Assembly: GCF_900116375.1 (NCBI RefSeq)
Contig: NZ_UETB01000019.1
Span: forward strand, 1 to 50,179
Source of the DNA: Georgenia satyanarayanai
Lineage (GTDB): Bacteria > Actinomycetota > Actinomycetes > Actinomycetales > Actinomycetaceae
Direction: 5' to 3'
DNA length: 50,179 nt
A program made the position numbers and the translations under genes. This document shows positions 1-6,792 of this stretch, piece by piece. The notes beneath the pieces were generated by a model, which saw only the letters and a program-made list of their open reading frames with translations, searched no databases and was not told the DNA's origin. Position 1 is the first letter of the stretch. Every line of letters begins with the position of its first letter.

Positions 1-61
1 CGAGGCCGGTGCTGTGACGGTCCAGGACGTTGGTGACCGCGTCGAAGGCGGTGGTGTTGCG
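1..61. repeat. Terminal redundancy, left copy
   Basis: Bases 1-61 are identical to the last 61 bases (50119-50179). Removing one copy keeps the minus-strand reading frame open across the joint. Keeping both would shift it, because 61 is not a multiple of three. This is the signature of a circular molecule written out with a short overlap, giving a unique length of 50,118 bp. Confidence 0.9.
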
Positions 62-133
62 TCCGAGGATGTTGTCGATCGCGGCGAGGCCGGCGACGGT
101 GCGCGAAGAGTCGTCGGTGAGGTCTTCGTCCAT
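1..133 (-). CDS. Membrane protein with internal repeats, N-terminal part (continues at 50118)
   Basis: This is the first part of a 214-residue protein that crosses the ends of the circle. ATG is at 133 on the minus strand, with a GGGAGG ribosome binding site at 145-150. The N-terminus carries the segment AIDNILGRNTTAF at residues 18-30 and again at 46-58, with a degenerate copy (AVTNVLDRHSTGL) between. The 14-residue spacing suggests an amphipathic or coiled helix. The rest, on the right end of the window, holds the membrane segment. No family is recognised. It is the next gene downstream of the DUF4192 operon on the same strand, but a large inverted repeat separates them. Confidence 0.75.
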   Translation of the reverse strand, partial: MDEDLTDDSSRTVAGLAAIDNILGRNTTAFDAVTNVLDRHSTGL

Positions 134-255
134 GCGCGTCCGAACCTCCCAGAGTCGGATGACCTGTTCTCGCCGCCCCTTGGCTGCCAGCGAGAGTCCC
201 GCTGCGGACTTTGCCAGGGTTCTCCCTTCTCCGATAGTCGCCACTCGTCGCGCCG

Positions 256-324
256 CCACCCCCTGTCAGGGGTGCGGCGTAGCCGCATCACGTAGTGACG
301 TGAGGCGCCCTTGACAGGGGGTGG
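256..324. repeat. Long inverted repeat (cruciform-forming)
   Basis: Arms 256-275 and 305-324 pair over 20 positions with two G-T pairs. The outer 13 bases (CCACCCCCTGTCA and its complement) are perfect. The 29-base interior holds smaller dyads, for example cacgt-agtg-acgtg. It lies between the stop of the DUF4192 gene and the start of the junction-spanning gene, both on the minus strand. It has no T tract on that strand, so a simple intrinsic terminator is not obvious. A regulator site, second transfer origin or replication element are all possible. Confidence 0.7.
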
Positions 325-364
325 TTGTGCGAGACCCTCCGTGGTCGGGGGAGGGGACCGCTGG

Positions 365-1474
365 CTATCTGTCGAGGTCGGGTTCGGGCCCGGCCGCCGG
401 CGGCCGCCTGCCCGGATCGTTGCCCCGGCGCTTGCCGGGGTCGGTCGTGGGTTGGGCGGGGAATGAGGCTCCGTGCAGTCCGGAGGTCTGCTCGCGCTTG
501 AAGGCGGTGTCGGCGCGTTCGGCCGCAGCTGCGAGGTCGCCGGCGAGTTCGTCGACGGCGGGTGGTCGCACGCCCAGGGCGTGCCCGGTTTCGACGAGCT
601 CGGTCAGCCGCGAGTGATCCCCGAAGCGGTCGGCGTGGTTGAGCACCTCCTCGGTGCCGACGCTGTTGCCGTTGAGATAGAGGCTGGCCGCGGCGAGCGT
701 GGCGAGCCCGGACCGGTAGTCCTCGGGCGCGCCACGGTAGAGATCGACGAGGAGGTGGGTCTTGGCGTGACTGCGGCCGGCGTCGGTGAGCAGGGAGTCA
801 CGCACGAGCTTGTGGCTCAGTGCCAGATGCGCGAGGCGCGAGAGGTCTTCGGGCCGGTGCTCGACCTTGGGTCGAGTTAGGTCCTCGAGCAGTGCCCGTG
901 CCTGGACCCGGCGCGCTGAGGGAAGCGTGGTCGCGATCGTGTTCGCGACACGATCGGGGGCCGGGGGATAAGTGGGTGCCGGGTGCGGCTGGTAACGCAG
1001 CAGCAGGTCCTCGCGAGAGGCCTCGGGAGCCGGCACCCCCGAGGCGATGTATTCGGCGGGTGGCACCAGCTCGTAGGTGGTGTCAGCGGGACCCAGGATG
1101 GGATCGATGACCCGGGCAGTGTTGGCCTCGCGGTCAACCACGATCCCGAGGTGGGCGTTGCCGTACTCGGCGAACGCTCCGCACAGGAGCACCGCGCGCT
1201 CGTGAGCGTGTGGTCCGTAGCCGACGGGGATGAAGTGATCGACCTTGGCGCCGGCGAAGGCGTGGGAGATCCGTCCGGCCATCCACCGGGCGTGCATCGC
1301 GTCGTTGATGACGTCAGAGTCCCAGCTCACGGCTGCGACGGGTCCGAGATGGCCGTCGGTGATGGTGGCGATGGCCACTTGGTCATCGCTGGGCTGGTAC
1401 TCCAGGCGGTAGGGGATGGCGCCGGCGACGACGGCTGCCTGACGGGCTATGAGTGCGTCTCGCTGCTCACTCAT
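365..1474 (-). CDS. DUF4192 domain-containing protein
   Basis: The 369-residue protein has features of the actinobacterial DUF4192 family. The N-terminal part opens with IPYRLEYQPSDDQVAIATI, the usual 'profile of the queried value' strand pattern. The C-terminal helical part contains AHLALSHKLVRDSLLTD and LATLAAASLYLNGNSVGTEEVLNHA, which match the repeat-like helices of the family. The tail is disordered and rich in P, G and R. The family function is unknown. The ATG at 1474 overlaps the stop of the 50-residue gene (1467-1469), so it is the last gene of a three-gene minus-strand operon transcribed away from the candidate oriT. Location suggests a plasmid-maintenance or transfer accessory role, which is inference only. 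Confidence 0.75.
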   Translation of the reverse strand: MSEQRDALIARQAAVVAGAIPYRLEYQPSDDQVAIATITDGHLGPVAAVSWDSDVINDAMHARWMAGRISHAFAGAKVDHFIPVGYGPHAHERAVLLCGAFAEYGNAHLGIVVDREANTARVIDPILGPADTTYELVPPAEYIASGVPAPEASREDLLLRYQPHPAPTYPPAPDRVANTIATTLPSARRVQARALLEDLTRPKVEHRPEDLSRLAHLALSHKLVRDSLLTDAGRSHAKTHLLVDLYRGAPEDYRSGLATLAAASLYLNGNSVGTEEVLNHADRFGDHSRLTELVETGHALGVRPPAVDELAGDLAAAAERADTAFKREQTSGLHGASFPAQPTTDPGKRRGNDPGRRPPAAGPEPDLDR

Positions 1475-1619
1475 CCGACTCGTCCTCGAGGTCGAGTGCG
1501 ATGGGCAGGCCGCGCCCCACGTCGACCGTTGAAGTCATGGCGGAGGGGCTGGTCTCCCTGGGGATGGGTCGTGTGGCGATCGCCTCGGCGATGGTGGACT
1601 CAGCTGGTGACTGGCTCAT
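1467..1619 (-). CDS. Small acidic-tailed protein (50 aa)
   Basis: This is a 50-residue reading frame, beginning MSQSPAESTIAEAIATRP and ending ALDLEDESDE. It starts at an ATG (1619) preceded by a G-rich ribosome binding site (1627-1632). Its start lies inside the 3' end of the coiled-coil gene and its stop overlaps the DUF4192 start, so it is translationally linked to both. No domain is recognised. The spacing and overlap are the main evidence that it is real. A longer form starting at 1808 in the same frame would run antisense to nothing but overlaps the upstream gene entirely, so it was not chosen. Confidence 0.55.
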   Translation of the reverse strand: MSQSPAESTIAEAIATRPIPRETSPSAMTSTVDVGRGLPIALDLEDESDE

Positions 1620-2004
1620 GGTCGGTGCCCCCCGTGATGTGTGTGCTGTTCTCAGTGGCTGGCTGAGAGGTGGTGCCGTTCGTCTCGGTCGCGGTGGTGG
1701 TGCGCCGGCGTGCGCGTGCGGCGCGCTTCTTCTTCTCCGGCTCTGGGAATCCGATCTTGCGCAGTTCGGTCGCTGACCAGCCGGCAGTGAGTGCGGCGTT
1801 GTAGGCACGCACGTCGCCGCGCTCGGCGTCGCTGATGCGGCCAGCGATACGCGTTTCGAGCTCGGCGCGTTCGCGCTCGGTTTCCTCGCGCACGTCGACG
1901 ATGCGCTGGCGCGCGTCGGCGAGTGACTGGATGGCCTTCAGCCGCTGCTCTTGGGCCCGTCGAGCACGCTCGAGGGCCTCCTCGGGTGTCGGTACTCGCG
2001 CCAT
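1600..2004 (-). CDS. Coiled-coil basic protein, possible relaxosome accessory
   Basis: The 134-residue protein has a long heptad-rich, charged helix (about residues 5-60: PTPEEALERARRAQEQRLKA and onward). A short segment GWSATELRKIGFPEPEKKKR follows, then a basic, threonine-rich tail. 'SATELRKIGF' resembles a small DNA-recognition helix, but no family can be named. ATG 2004 was chosen because the upstream extension to 2073 is proline-rich and of non-coding character. It is the first gene of the minus-strand operon reading away from the candidate oriT, opposite mobC. That divergent position suits a protein acting at the transfer origin, which is inference. Confidence 0.6.
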   Translation of the reverse strand: MARVPTPEEALERARRAQEQRLKAIQSLADARQRIVDVREETERERAELETRIAGRISDAERGDVRAYNAALTAGWSATELRKIGFPEPEKKKRAARARRRTTTATETNGTTSQPATENSTHITGGTDHEPVTS

Positions 2005-2105
2005 ACGACGAGCGTACGGTGAGACGTGCGTCACGTCGAGAGTCGGGCGGTGGTTTGCGCGTGGTGAGGTCACAGACCAGCGGAGTTCCGACGGAGCAAG
2101 CTATA

Positions 2106-2124
2106 CACTTAGCCCGGCTAAGTG
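2106..2124. other. oriT: Candidate origin of transfer (oriT) hairpin
   Basis: A perfect 8-bp inverted repeat, CACTTAGC-CCG-GCTAAGTG, lies about 100 bp upstream of mobC in the divergent region between two operons. Its right arm ends in TAAGTG, followed by GCTTTGC. TAAGTG-type sequences at the 3' foot of a hairpin are typical of nic regions of IncQ-like and pIP501-like relaxases (recalled, not aligned here). Position beside mobC and relaxase supports the call. The nicked base is not identified. Confidence 0.5.
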
Positions 2125-2226
2125 GCTTTGCCTCTCGACGCGTCGCGGCGGAGAGGGCACACTGGTCGTGTGAGTCCCCGCCGGTGGCGGGGTCGCTGCG
2201 CTGGGCCGGAGAGGCTGGTGGTTCCC

Positions 2227-2622
2227 GTGAGCGGTGAGGCTCCCAAGGCGCGCCAGTTGGCACGCCGGCGGCGCGCCAATGTCGAGGGTGGGCGACCGCA
2301 CCGGCACGAGGTGAAGGTGTCACCGGAGGAGGAGGGCGTGCTGCTGCGCCTGGCCGCGGAGCAGCGGGTGACGGTGCCGCGCCTGCTGGTGGAGTCGGCG
2401 CTGACGGCGGGTGCTGAGACGCCGAGTGAGCGGCGCAACGCGATGGCCGAGCTGTTTGCCCTGCACCGCCTCCTGGCGTCGATCTCCAACAACGTCAACC
2501 AGATGGCCAAGGCCACCAACGCGACGGGCGAGGTGCAGGAGGAGCTCACCGCGACACTGGCTGCGGTGCGGCGGACCGCGCTGCGGATTGATGAGGCGAT
2601 CGATGGGTTGAGCCTGCCGTGA
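2227..2622 (+). CDS. mobC: MobC-family relaxosome protein
   Basis: The 131-residue basic protein has the MobC layout. A ribbon-helix-helix-like N-terminal region (HEVKVSPEEEGVLLRLAAEQ, then VPRLLVESAL) is followed by the signature LLASISNNVNQMAKATNATG near residues 80-100. MobC proteins bind or melt oriT to help the relaxase. GTG 2227 was chosen because GGAGAGG sits 12 bases upstream. Starts at 2170 or 2122 are possible, but 2122 would begin inside the oriT hairpin. Its stop overlaps the relaxase ATG by one base, so the two are translationally coupled. Confidence 0.85.
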   Translation: MSGEAPKARQLARRRRANVEGGRPHRHEVKVSPEEEGVLLRLAAEQRVTVPRLLVESALTAGAETPSERRNAMAELFALHRLLASISNNVNQMAKATNATGEVQEELTATLAAVRRTALRIDEAIDGLSLP

Positions 2623-4319
2623 TGCCCAACGTGGTGCGCGGTGATCGCATGGCCGGACTGATGACCTACCTGGTCGGGCCGGGCCGGTCGAATGAGCACA
2701 TCGACCCCCACCTGGTGGCCGGCGACCCGGCCCTACTGGCGTGGCACGACGACAACGAGCTCGGGCGCGACTCCGCCCTGGAGATCGCTCGGCACCTGGA
2801 CCGGCCCCGCACCGCATACGACGTGGCGGTGAAGGGCGGGCACGTGTGGCACTGCTCGCTGTCGCTGCGCGCCGACGAGGGCATGCTCACCGACGAGCAG
2901 TGGGCGGCCATCGCCCATGACTTCGTCGCCGCCATGGAGTTCGACGACAACGAGGGCACCAAGGCCCCCTGCCGGTGGGTCGCCGTGCGGCACGGGGTGT
3001 CGGAGAACGGCAACGACCACATCCACATCGCCGTGAACCTCGTGCGTGAGGACGGCACGAAGGCCTCGATCCACAACGACTTCGCCCGGGCCCAGTCCGC
3101 CACGCGGGCGATCGAGGTCAAGCACGGGCTGGAGGAGCTGGAGTCGGTGCGCGCCGAACGCGCCACCCGCGGCTACAACCCCGCCGAGCGCGAGGCCCAG
3201 GCACGTGCCCGGGCGCGCGCCAAGCACGAGCGCCGGCGCACGCAGCGGGGCGAGAGCCTGCCCGCCTGGGACACCCTGAGCGGCTCCGACCGCCAGGCGC
3301 GCATCGCCGCAGAGCTGCGCACCGACCAGCCGCGCTACCTCCTATCGCTCAAGGTGCGCGCGGCCGCGACCGCCAGTGCATCCGAAGCCGAGTTCGTCCG
3401 CCGAATGCGCCGGTCCGGGCTCCTGGTGCGACCGCGCTACGCCTCGGGCCGCACCGACGTCGTCACCGGGTACACCGTGGCCCAGCGACCCGAAGCCGGT
3501 GAGCGGCCCATCTGGTACGGCGGGGGAAACCTCGCCCGTGACCTCGCCCTGCCGCGGCTGCGCGACGGGTGGCCCGACACCCCGACCGGCGCCGGTGAGG
3601 CTGTTGCGGAGTGGAACGCCGCCAAGCGAGGCCGGCGCGTTGTCGCACCCGGCCGTGAGGCTCACGAAGTTGACCCTCTCCTGTGGGAGCAGCACCACGC
3701 CGACCTGCGCGCGCTGGTCGACCGGCTGCGCTCGGTCGACGTGGAGGACCGTGACACCTGGGCCACGGTCGCCCGGCAGACAGCCGGGGCGCTGGCCGCG
3801 TGGTCCAACGCGACCGAGGAGACGCCCGGTGACCTGGCCGCGGCCGCCGAGGCCCTGTCACGCTCGGCGCAGACCTACCGCCGCACGGTGCCCCCCGCCA
3901 AGGCCGGCACGGTGGCCGTCTCGGGCGCCGCGATGCTGCTGGCCAGCGCCACCCGGGGCGGCAAGGGCGCGGTCGCCCAGGCGGCGATGATCCGCCAGCT
4001 CCTGCGGCTGACCCAAGCGGTGTACGACGCCTCGGTGGCCGCCGGGCAGTTGCGCCAGGCCCGGCTGCTGGCCGAGGACACCCGGGCCCGGCTGGTGCGG
4101 GTGCGCGACGCGCTGCCGCAGCCCGCGGCACCCACCGGGGCAGCGGCGGTGTCGCAGGCCCCATCGCTGGACCCGCAGGCCCAGGCGATGCTCGAGCGGC
4201 TGAGCGCCGGCCAGGCACACGATGCGACGAGGGCCGCCTCACCGCTGCCCGCGACGCTCGAGCCGGCCGAGCGGCGCACCACGACGACACGGGGCGCGGA
4301 GCGCGGCCCGGAACGATAA
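2622..4319 (+). CDS. Relaxase / mobilisation nuclease (MobA/VirD2-like)
   Basis: The 565-residue protein nicks oriT and pilots the transferred strand. The N-terminal domain starts with MPNVVRGDRMAGLMTYLVGPG, whose Tyr in 'MTYL' is a candidate nucleophile. The metal-binding motif GNDHIHIAVNLV (about residues 128-139) is the conserved HxH relaxase signature. The region after residue 170 is basic and helical (REAQARARARAKHERRR), and the C-terminal half is long, Ala-rich and helical with no recognised domain. ATG 2622 overlaps the mobC stop. A GTG at 2619 precedes it but adds one codon only. The family matches relaxases common on actinobacterial plasmids and integrative elements. Confidence 0.9.
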   Translation: MPNVVRGDRMAGLMTYLVGPGRSNEHIDPHLVAGDPALLAWHDDNELGRDSALEIARHLDRPRTAYDVAVKGGHVWHCSLSLRADEGMLTDEQWAAIAHDFVAAMEFDDNEGTKAPCRWVAVRHGVSENGNDHIHIAVNLVREDGTKASIHNDFARAQSATRAIEVKHGLEELESVRAERATRGYNPAEREAQARARARAKHERRRTQRGESLPAWDTLSGSDRQARIAAELRTDQPRYLLSLKVRAAATASASEAEFVRRMRRSGLLVRPRYASGRTDVVTGYTVAQRPEAGERPIWYGGGNLARDLALPRLRDGWPDTPTGAGEAVAEWNAAKRGRRVVAPGREAHEVDPLLWEQHHADLRALVDRLRSVDVEDRDTWATVARQTAGALAAWSNATEETPGDLAAAAEALSRSAQTYRRTVPPAKAGTVAVSGAAMLLASATRGGKGAVAQAAMIRQLLRLTQAVYDASVAAGQLRQARLLAEDTRARLVRVRDALPQPAAPTGAAAVSQAPSLDPQAQAMLERLSAGQAHDATRAASPLPATLEPAERRTTTTRGAERGPER

Positions 4320-4334
4320 CCAGGGGGACTGATC

Positions 4335-5177
4335 ATGGTTGAGGAGACCGACGGCATCGAGGAAGCCTTCGAAGGGCAGGTCCGCGTCCTCGTCACCGCC
4401 GCTGGCCAGGTCGCCGAGCGCCTCGCCCGGGAGCGGGAGCAGGCGCTGCGCCGCGCCCAAGCGCACAGCGAGCGGCAGGCCCGACAGATGCGCTCACGTC
4501 TGGACGCCGAGCGGCACGCCGCACGCGCCGAGCTCGCCGGCGTGTACCGCAACGAGTGGTGGGACCGGGCCAGCCCGGAGCAGATCGGCCACGCCTACCA
4601 GGTGGCCCGAGCATGGGCGCACGAGGACCCCGAAGCCGTGCGGGCGGAGCAGCGCATGAGGGAGGAACTGCGCACCCGCTACGGTATCGACGCCGACAAC
4701 ACCGGCGCCCCAGCCGACGCAGTTCAGGCCGCTATCGAGCGTGCCGAGCGCGACCGCGCGGACGCAGGCACCGAGCGGACCCGGGAGCAGACCGATCGCG
4801 CCGAGGCGCACCGCCTGACGCAGGACGCCGACCGGCAGGATCGTCTCGCCGAGGAAGCGCGCTCAGCGGCGCTCCTCGAGCCGGCCCCGGACGAGCGGCT
4901 CCGGGCAGCGCGAGAAGCCGAGCAGCGCGAGGCCACAGCAGATCATCTCCGCTCCGATGGGCGGGCCATGTACGACACCGCGGAAAGGCGACAGGTCACG
5001 GCGCGGCAGCTCGAGGCCAAGGGCATCGACCCCGAGCTGGTCGCCACGAGGATGCGTGCCGACACCAGCCAGGGCGCCCCGGCGACGGAGGCGGTCAAGC
5101 GCGTGAGCACGGCGCCAAAGGCACGCAGGAGCACGGTGCGCGCGGCGCAGCGACAGCGCACCGGACTGGACCGGTAA
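4335..5177 (+). CDS. Coiled-coil protein of the mobilisation operon
   Basis: This 280-residue, highly charged protein consists almost wholly of predicted helix rich in A, E, R and Q (for example AREREQALRRAQAHSERQAR, repeated E-R-A stretches at 130-200). One more ordered segment, NEWWDRASPEQIGHAYQVA near residues 73-91, looks like a small folded motif. There is no signal peptide or membrane segment. It follows the relaxase by 15 bases in the same direction and has CAGGGGG upstream of its ATG, so co-expression is likely. Such coiled-coil partners are frequent beside actinobacterial relaxases. The exact function is unknown. It may bridge relaxase and coupling protein (inference). Confidence 0.75.
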   Translation: MVEETDGIEEAFEGQVRVLVTAAGQVAERLAREREQALRRAQAHSERQARQMRSRLDAERHAARAELAGVYRNEWWDRASPEQIGHAYQVARAWAHEDPEAVRAEQRMREELRTRYGIDADNTGAPADAVQAAIERAERDRADAGTERTREQTDRAEAHRLTQDADRQDRLAEEARSAALLEPAPDERLRAAREAEQREATADHLRSDGRAMYDTAERRQVTARQLEAKGIDPELVATRMRADTSQGAPATEAVKRVSTAPKARRSTVRAAQRQRTGLDR

Positions 5178-5268
5178 ACCGTCGCCCAGCGCACGACTGC
5201 CCGTCGCGCCAGCAGCCACTCAGAGAAGGGAAGGGCGTCGTGCGACACGGATCCGGTGGGGGAGTGGG

Positions 5269-5321
5269 GCACCCCTAGGTGCAGATTTCCTGTGGTTTTT
5301 ACGGTGCTTCCCGCGTAGTCT
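5269..5321 (+). promoter_or_regulatory. Probable promoter/operator of RES-Xre module 1
   Basis: A short dyad GCACC-ccta-GGTGC spans 5269-5282. A -10-like TAGTCT lies at 5316-5321, six bases before the antitoxin ATG, with no ribosome binding site between. This is the arrangement of leaderless actinobacterial transcripts. The dyad lies around the -45 region and could be the autoregulatory site of the antitoxin. Confidence 0.4.
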
Positions 5322-5327
5322 TCTTGC

Positions 5328-5705
5328 ATGAGAACCGATGTTGTCGCCGCACACGCTGACGCCACCAGGCTCGACATCCACGAGTTGGTGCGGATCCTCA
5401 ACGAGAACGTGGGCAGCACCGTCGTCCAGGCGATGACCGGTACCAAGGACCGCGGTCAACCCGCGAAGTGGGCGCGTCCCGACGGTCCTGAACCGCGCCA
5501 TAACACCGTCAACCAGCTCCGGCTGGGCTACCGCGTCTGGCACCTCCTCGAGCAGGCAGAGGGCCCCGACGTGGCCCTCGCCTGGCTCGTCGGCGCCAAC
5601 CCGCGCCTGGGGGAGAGGACCCCCGTCTCCGCGGTGCGCGACCTCGACAGCGCCGACGTCATCGGCGCCGTCCTCGCGTTCATCGACGGATCCCCCGCGG
5701 CGTGA
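5328..5705 (+). CDS. Antitoxin, MbcA/ParS/Xre type (RES-Xre module 1)
   Basis: The 125-residue protein lies directly before a RES-domain toxin and overlaps its GTG start by four bases (GTGA). Its C-terminal third (LGYRVWHLLEQAEGPDVALAWLVGANPRLGERTP) matches the C-terminal toxin-binding domain of MbcA/ParS antitoxins (DUF2384), which ends in a 'NxxLgxxxP' loop. The N-terminal part (DIHELVRILNENVGSTVVQA) is the degenerate HTH-like half. These antitoxins cap the NAD-consuming RES toxin and repress their own promoter as a complex. The start seems leaderless. Confidence 0.82.
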   Translation: MRTDVVAAHADATRLDIHELVRILNENVGSTVVQAMTGTKDRGQPAKWARPDGPEPRHNTVNQLRLGYRVWHLLEQAEGPDVALAWLVGANPRLGERTPVSAVRDLDSADVIGAVLAFIDGSPAA

Positions 5706-6514
5706 GCGCCGCTCCACGCTCCCGGGTCTGCCCCCGCACCGGGCTCTACATCCTGCCCGCCCGCGGGCAGGACGGCTGGCGCGTCGCACAGGAGCGCTAC
5801 ACCCGCTCCGGCGGCATCCTCGCCGTGCGCGTCAACCAGCACGTCGGACCCCTCCCACCAGAACTGCCCGACCAGCGCGGCCGCTTCGACACCATCGGCC
5901 GCACCGTCTACTTCGCCGAGCACGCCACCACCGCGTTCGCCGAGGTCCTCCAGGACTTCCGCGCTGCCCGAGTCGCGCTGCAGGCCGATGCTGACGCCAT
6001 CGGCATGAGTGTGGAGGACTACGTCTCCGCCATCTGCGACCAGGCCGCCACGAACGGCCGCGAACGCCCCTGGTCCGTCAGCGTCGACTGGCAGATGAGC
6101 CGCTGCCTGCACCGGGTCACCATGCCCGCCGAGGGCTGGTGGGTCCAGATCGACCACAAGGCCACCCTTAACCGCCTCGGACTCGACCTCGCCGAACCCC
6201 TGCGCCAGGCCGGCGTTCCCCTGCTCACCCTCAGCAGCACCACCGGCGAGAACCGCGCAGTCACCACCCTCCTCGCCGAGCACATCCGCGGCCAGACACT
6301 TTTCGACGGATCCCGACCACTCGGCATCCACTTCGACTCCAAGACCGGTTACGGCACCTGCTGGGCCTGGTGGGACCGCAGAGCCGATGACGGCCTCATG
6401 CCCGGAGACAACGACCCCAAGACCATCGCCGACCTCAACGTCGACGGTGAGGCCTTCCGCACTGTCGCTACCGACTGGGATCTCGACGTGCTGGCCGGCA
6501 GGCCTCGGTACTAG
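5702..6514 (+). CDS. RES-domain toxin (RES-Xre module 1)
   Basis: The 270-residue protein has the RES fold sequence pattern GRFDTIGRTVYFAEHATTAFAEVL (about residues 60-83, broken here only for naming: GRFD, YFAEH, AFAEVL). A later segment, ENRAVTTLLAEHIRGQ with SRPLGIHFDSKTGYGTCWAWW, corresponds to the Ser-containing end of the domain. RES toxins of the MbcT group degrade NAD+ (phosphorolysis or hydrolysis), stopping growth when the antitoxin is lost. At 270 residues it is longer than the compact MbcT type (about 185), with extra sequence around residues 100-150. GTG 5702 overlaps the antitoxin stop. Confidence 0.8.
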   Translation: MSAAPRSRVCPRTGLYILPARGQDGWRVAQERYTRSGGILAVRVNQHVGPLPPELPDQRGRFDTIGRTVYFAEHATTAFAEVLQDFRAARVALQADADAIGMSVEDYVSAICDQAATNGRERPWSVSVDWQMSRCLHRVTMPAEGWWVQIDHKATLNRLGLDLAEPLRQAGVPLLTLSSTTGENRAVTTLLAEHIRGQTLFDGSRPLGIHFDSKTGYGTCWAWWDRRADDGLMPGDNDPKTIADLNVDGEAFRTVATDWDLDVLAGRPRY

Positions 6515-6541
6515 GCGTAACGCCCGCCAGCGGCGGACGCA

Positions 6542-6685
6542 TCATCTGATCTCAAACGCCGGCAGCCCGTAGGTGTCGTACTGGTTGTGGACGGTCGGGT
6601 AGAGCTTGCTGTCTCGGAGCTCGTACGCCGGCAGCCCGTAGGTGTGGCGCTGGTTGTGGACGGTCGGGTAGCACTTTGTGTTCAT
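6542..6685 (-). CDS. 47-residue protein built of two tandem repeats
   Basis: A short minus-strand frame starts at ATG 6685 and encodes two copies of one unit, YPTVHNQRHTYGLPAYELR and YPTVHNQYDTYGLPAFEIR, 23 residues apart. The DNA copies (6557-6602 and 6626-6671) differ at 3 of 46 positions, and most changes keep or conserve the residue. It is very rich in aromatic residues (Y, H, F) and lacks membrane segments. No ribosome binding site is evident, while TATAAC lies at 6690-6695 just upstream of the ATG, which suggests a leaderless start. No family is recognised. Repeat conservation in the protein frame is the reason to call it a gene. Confidence 0.55.
   Translation of the reverse strand: MNTKCYPTVHNQRHTYGLPAYELRDSKLYPTVHNQYDTYGLPAFEIR
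6557..6671. repeat. Two direct repeats, 46 bp, 69-bp period
   Basis: Copies at 6557-6602 and 6626-6671 start CGCCGGCAGCCCGTAGGTGT and end GACGGTCGGGTAG, with three mismatches. The 69-bp period is exactly 23 codons, consistent with duplication inside a coding frame on the minus strand. Confidence 0.9.
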
Positions 6686-6792
6686 GGCTGGGTTATACAG
6701 GCGACCACCGACAATCAGCCTGAGCTTCCTCGAGAAAGTAGGATGTCATAACGTCGGTTATCGGCGCGGGCTGATTTTGGACAGACATCTCC

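Noticed and set aside
3463-4290. Minus-strand frame inside the relaxase gene
   Set aside because: Low-complexity R/P/A shadow; the relaxase on the plus strand explains the region.
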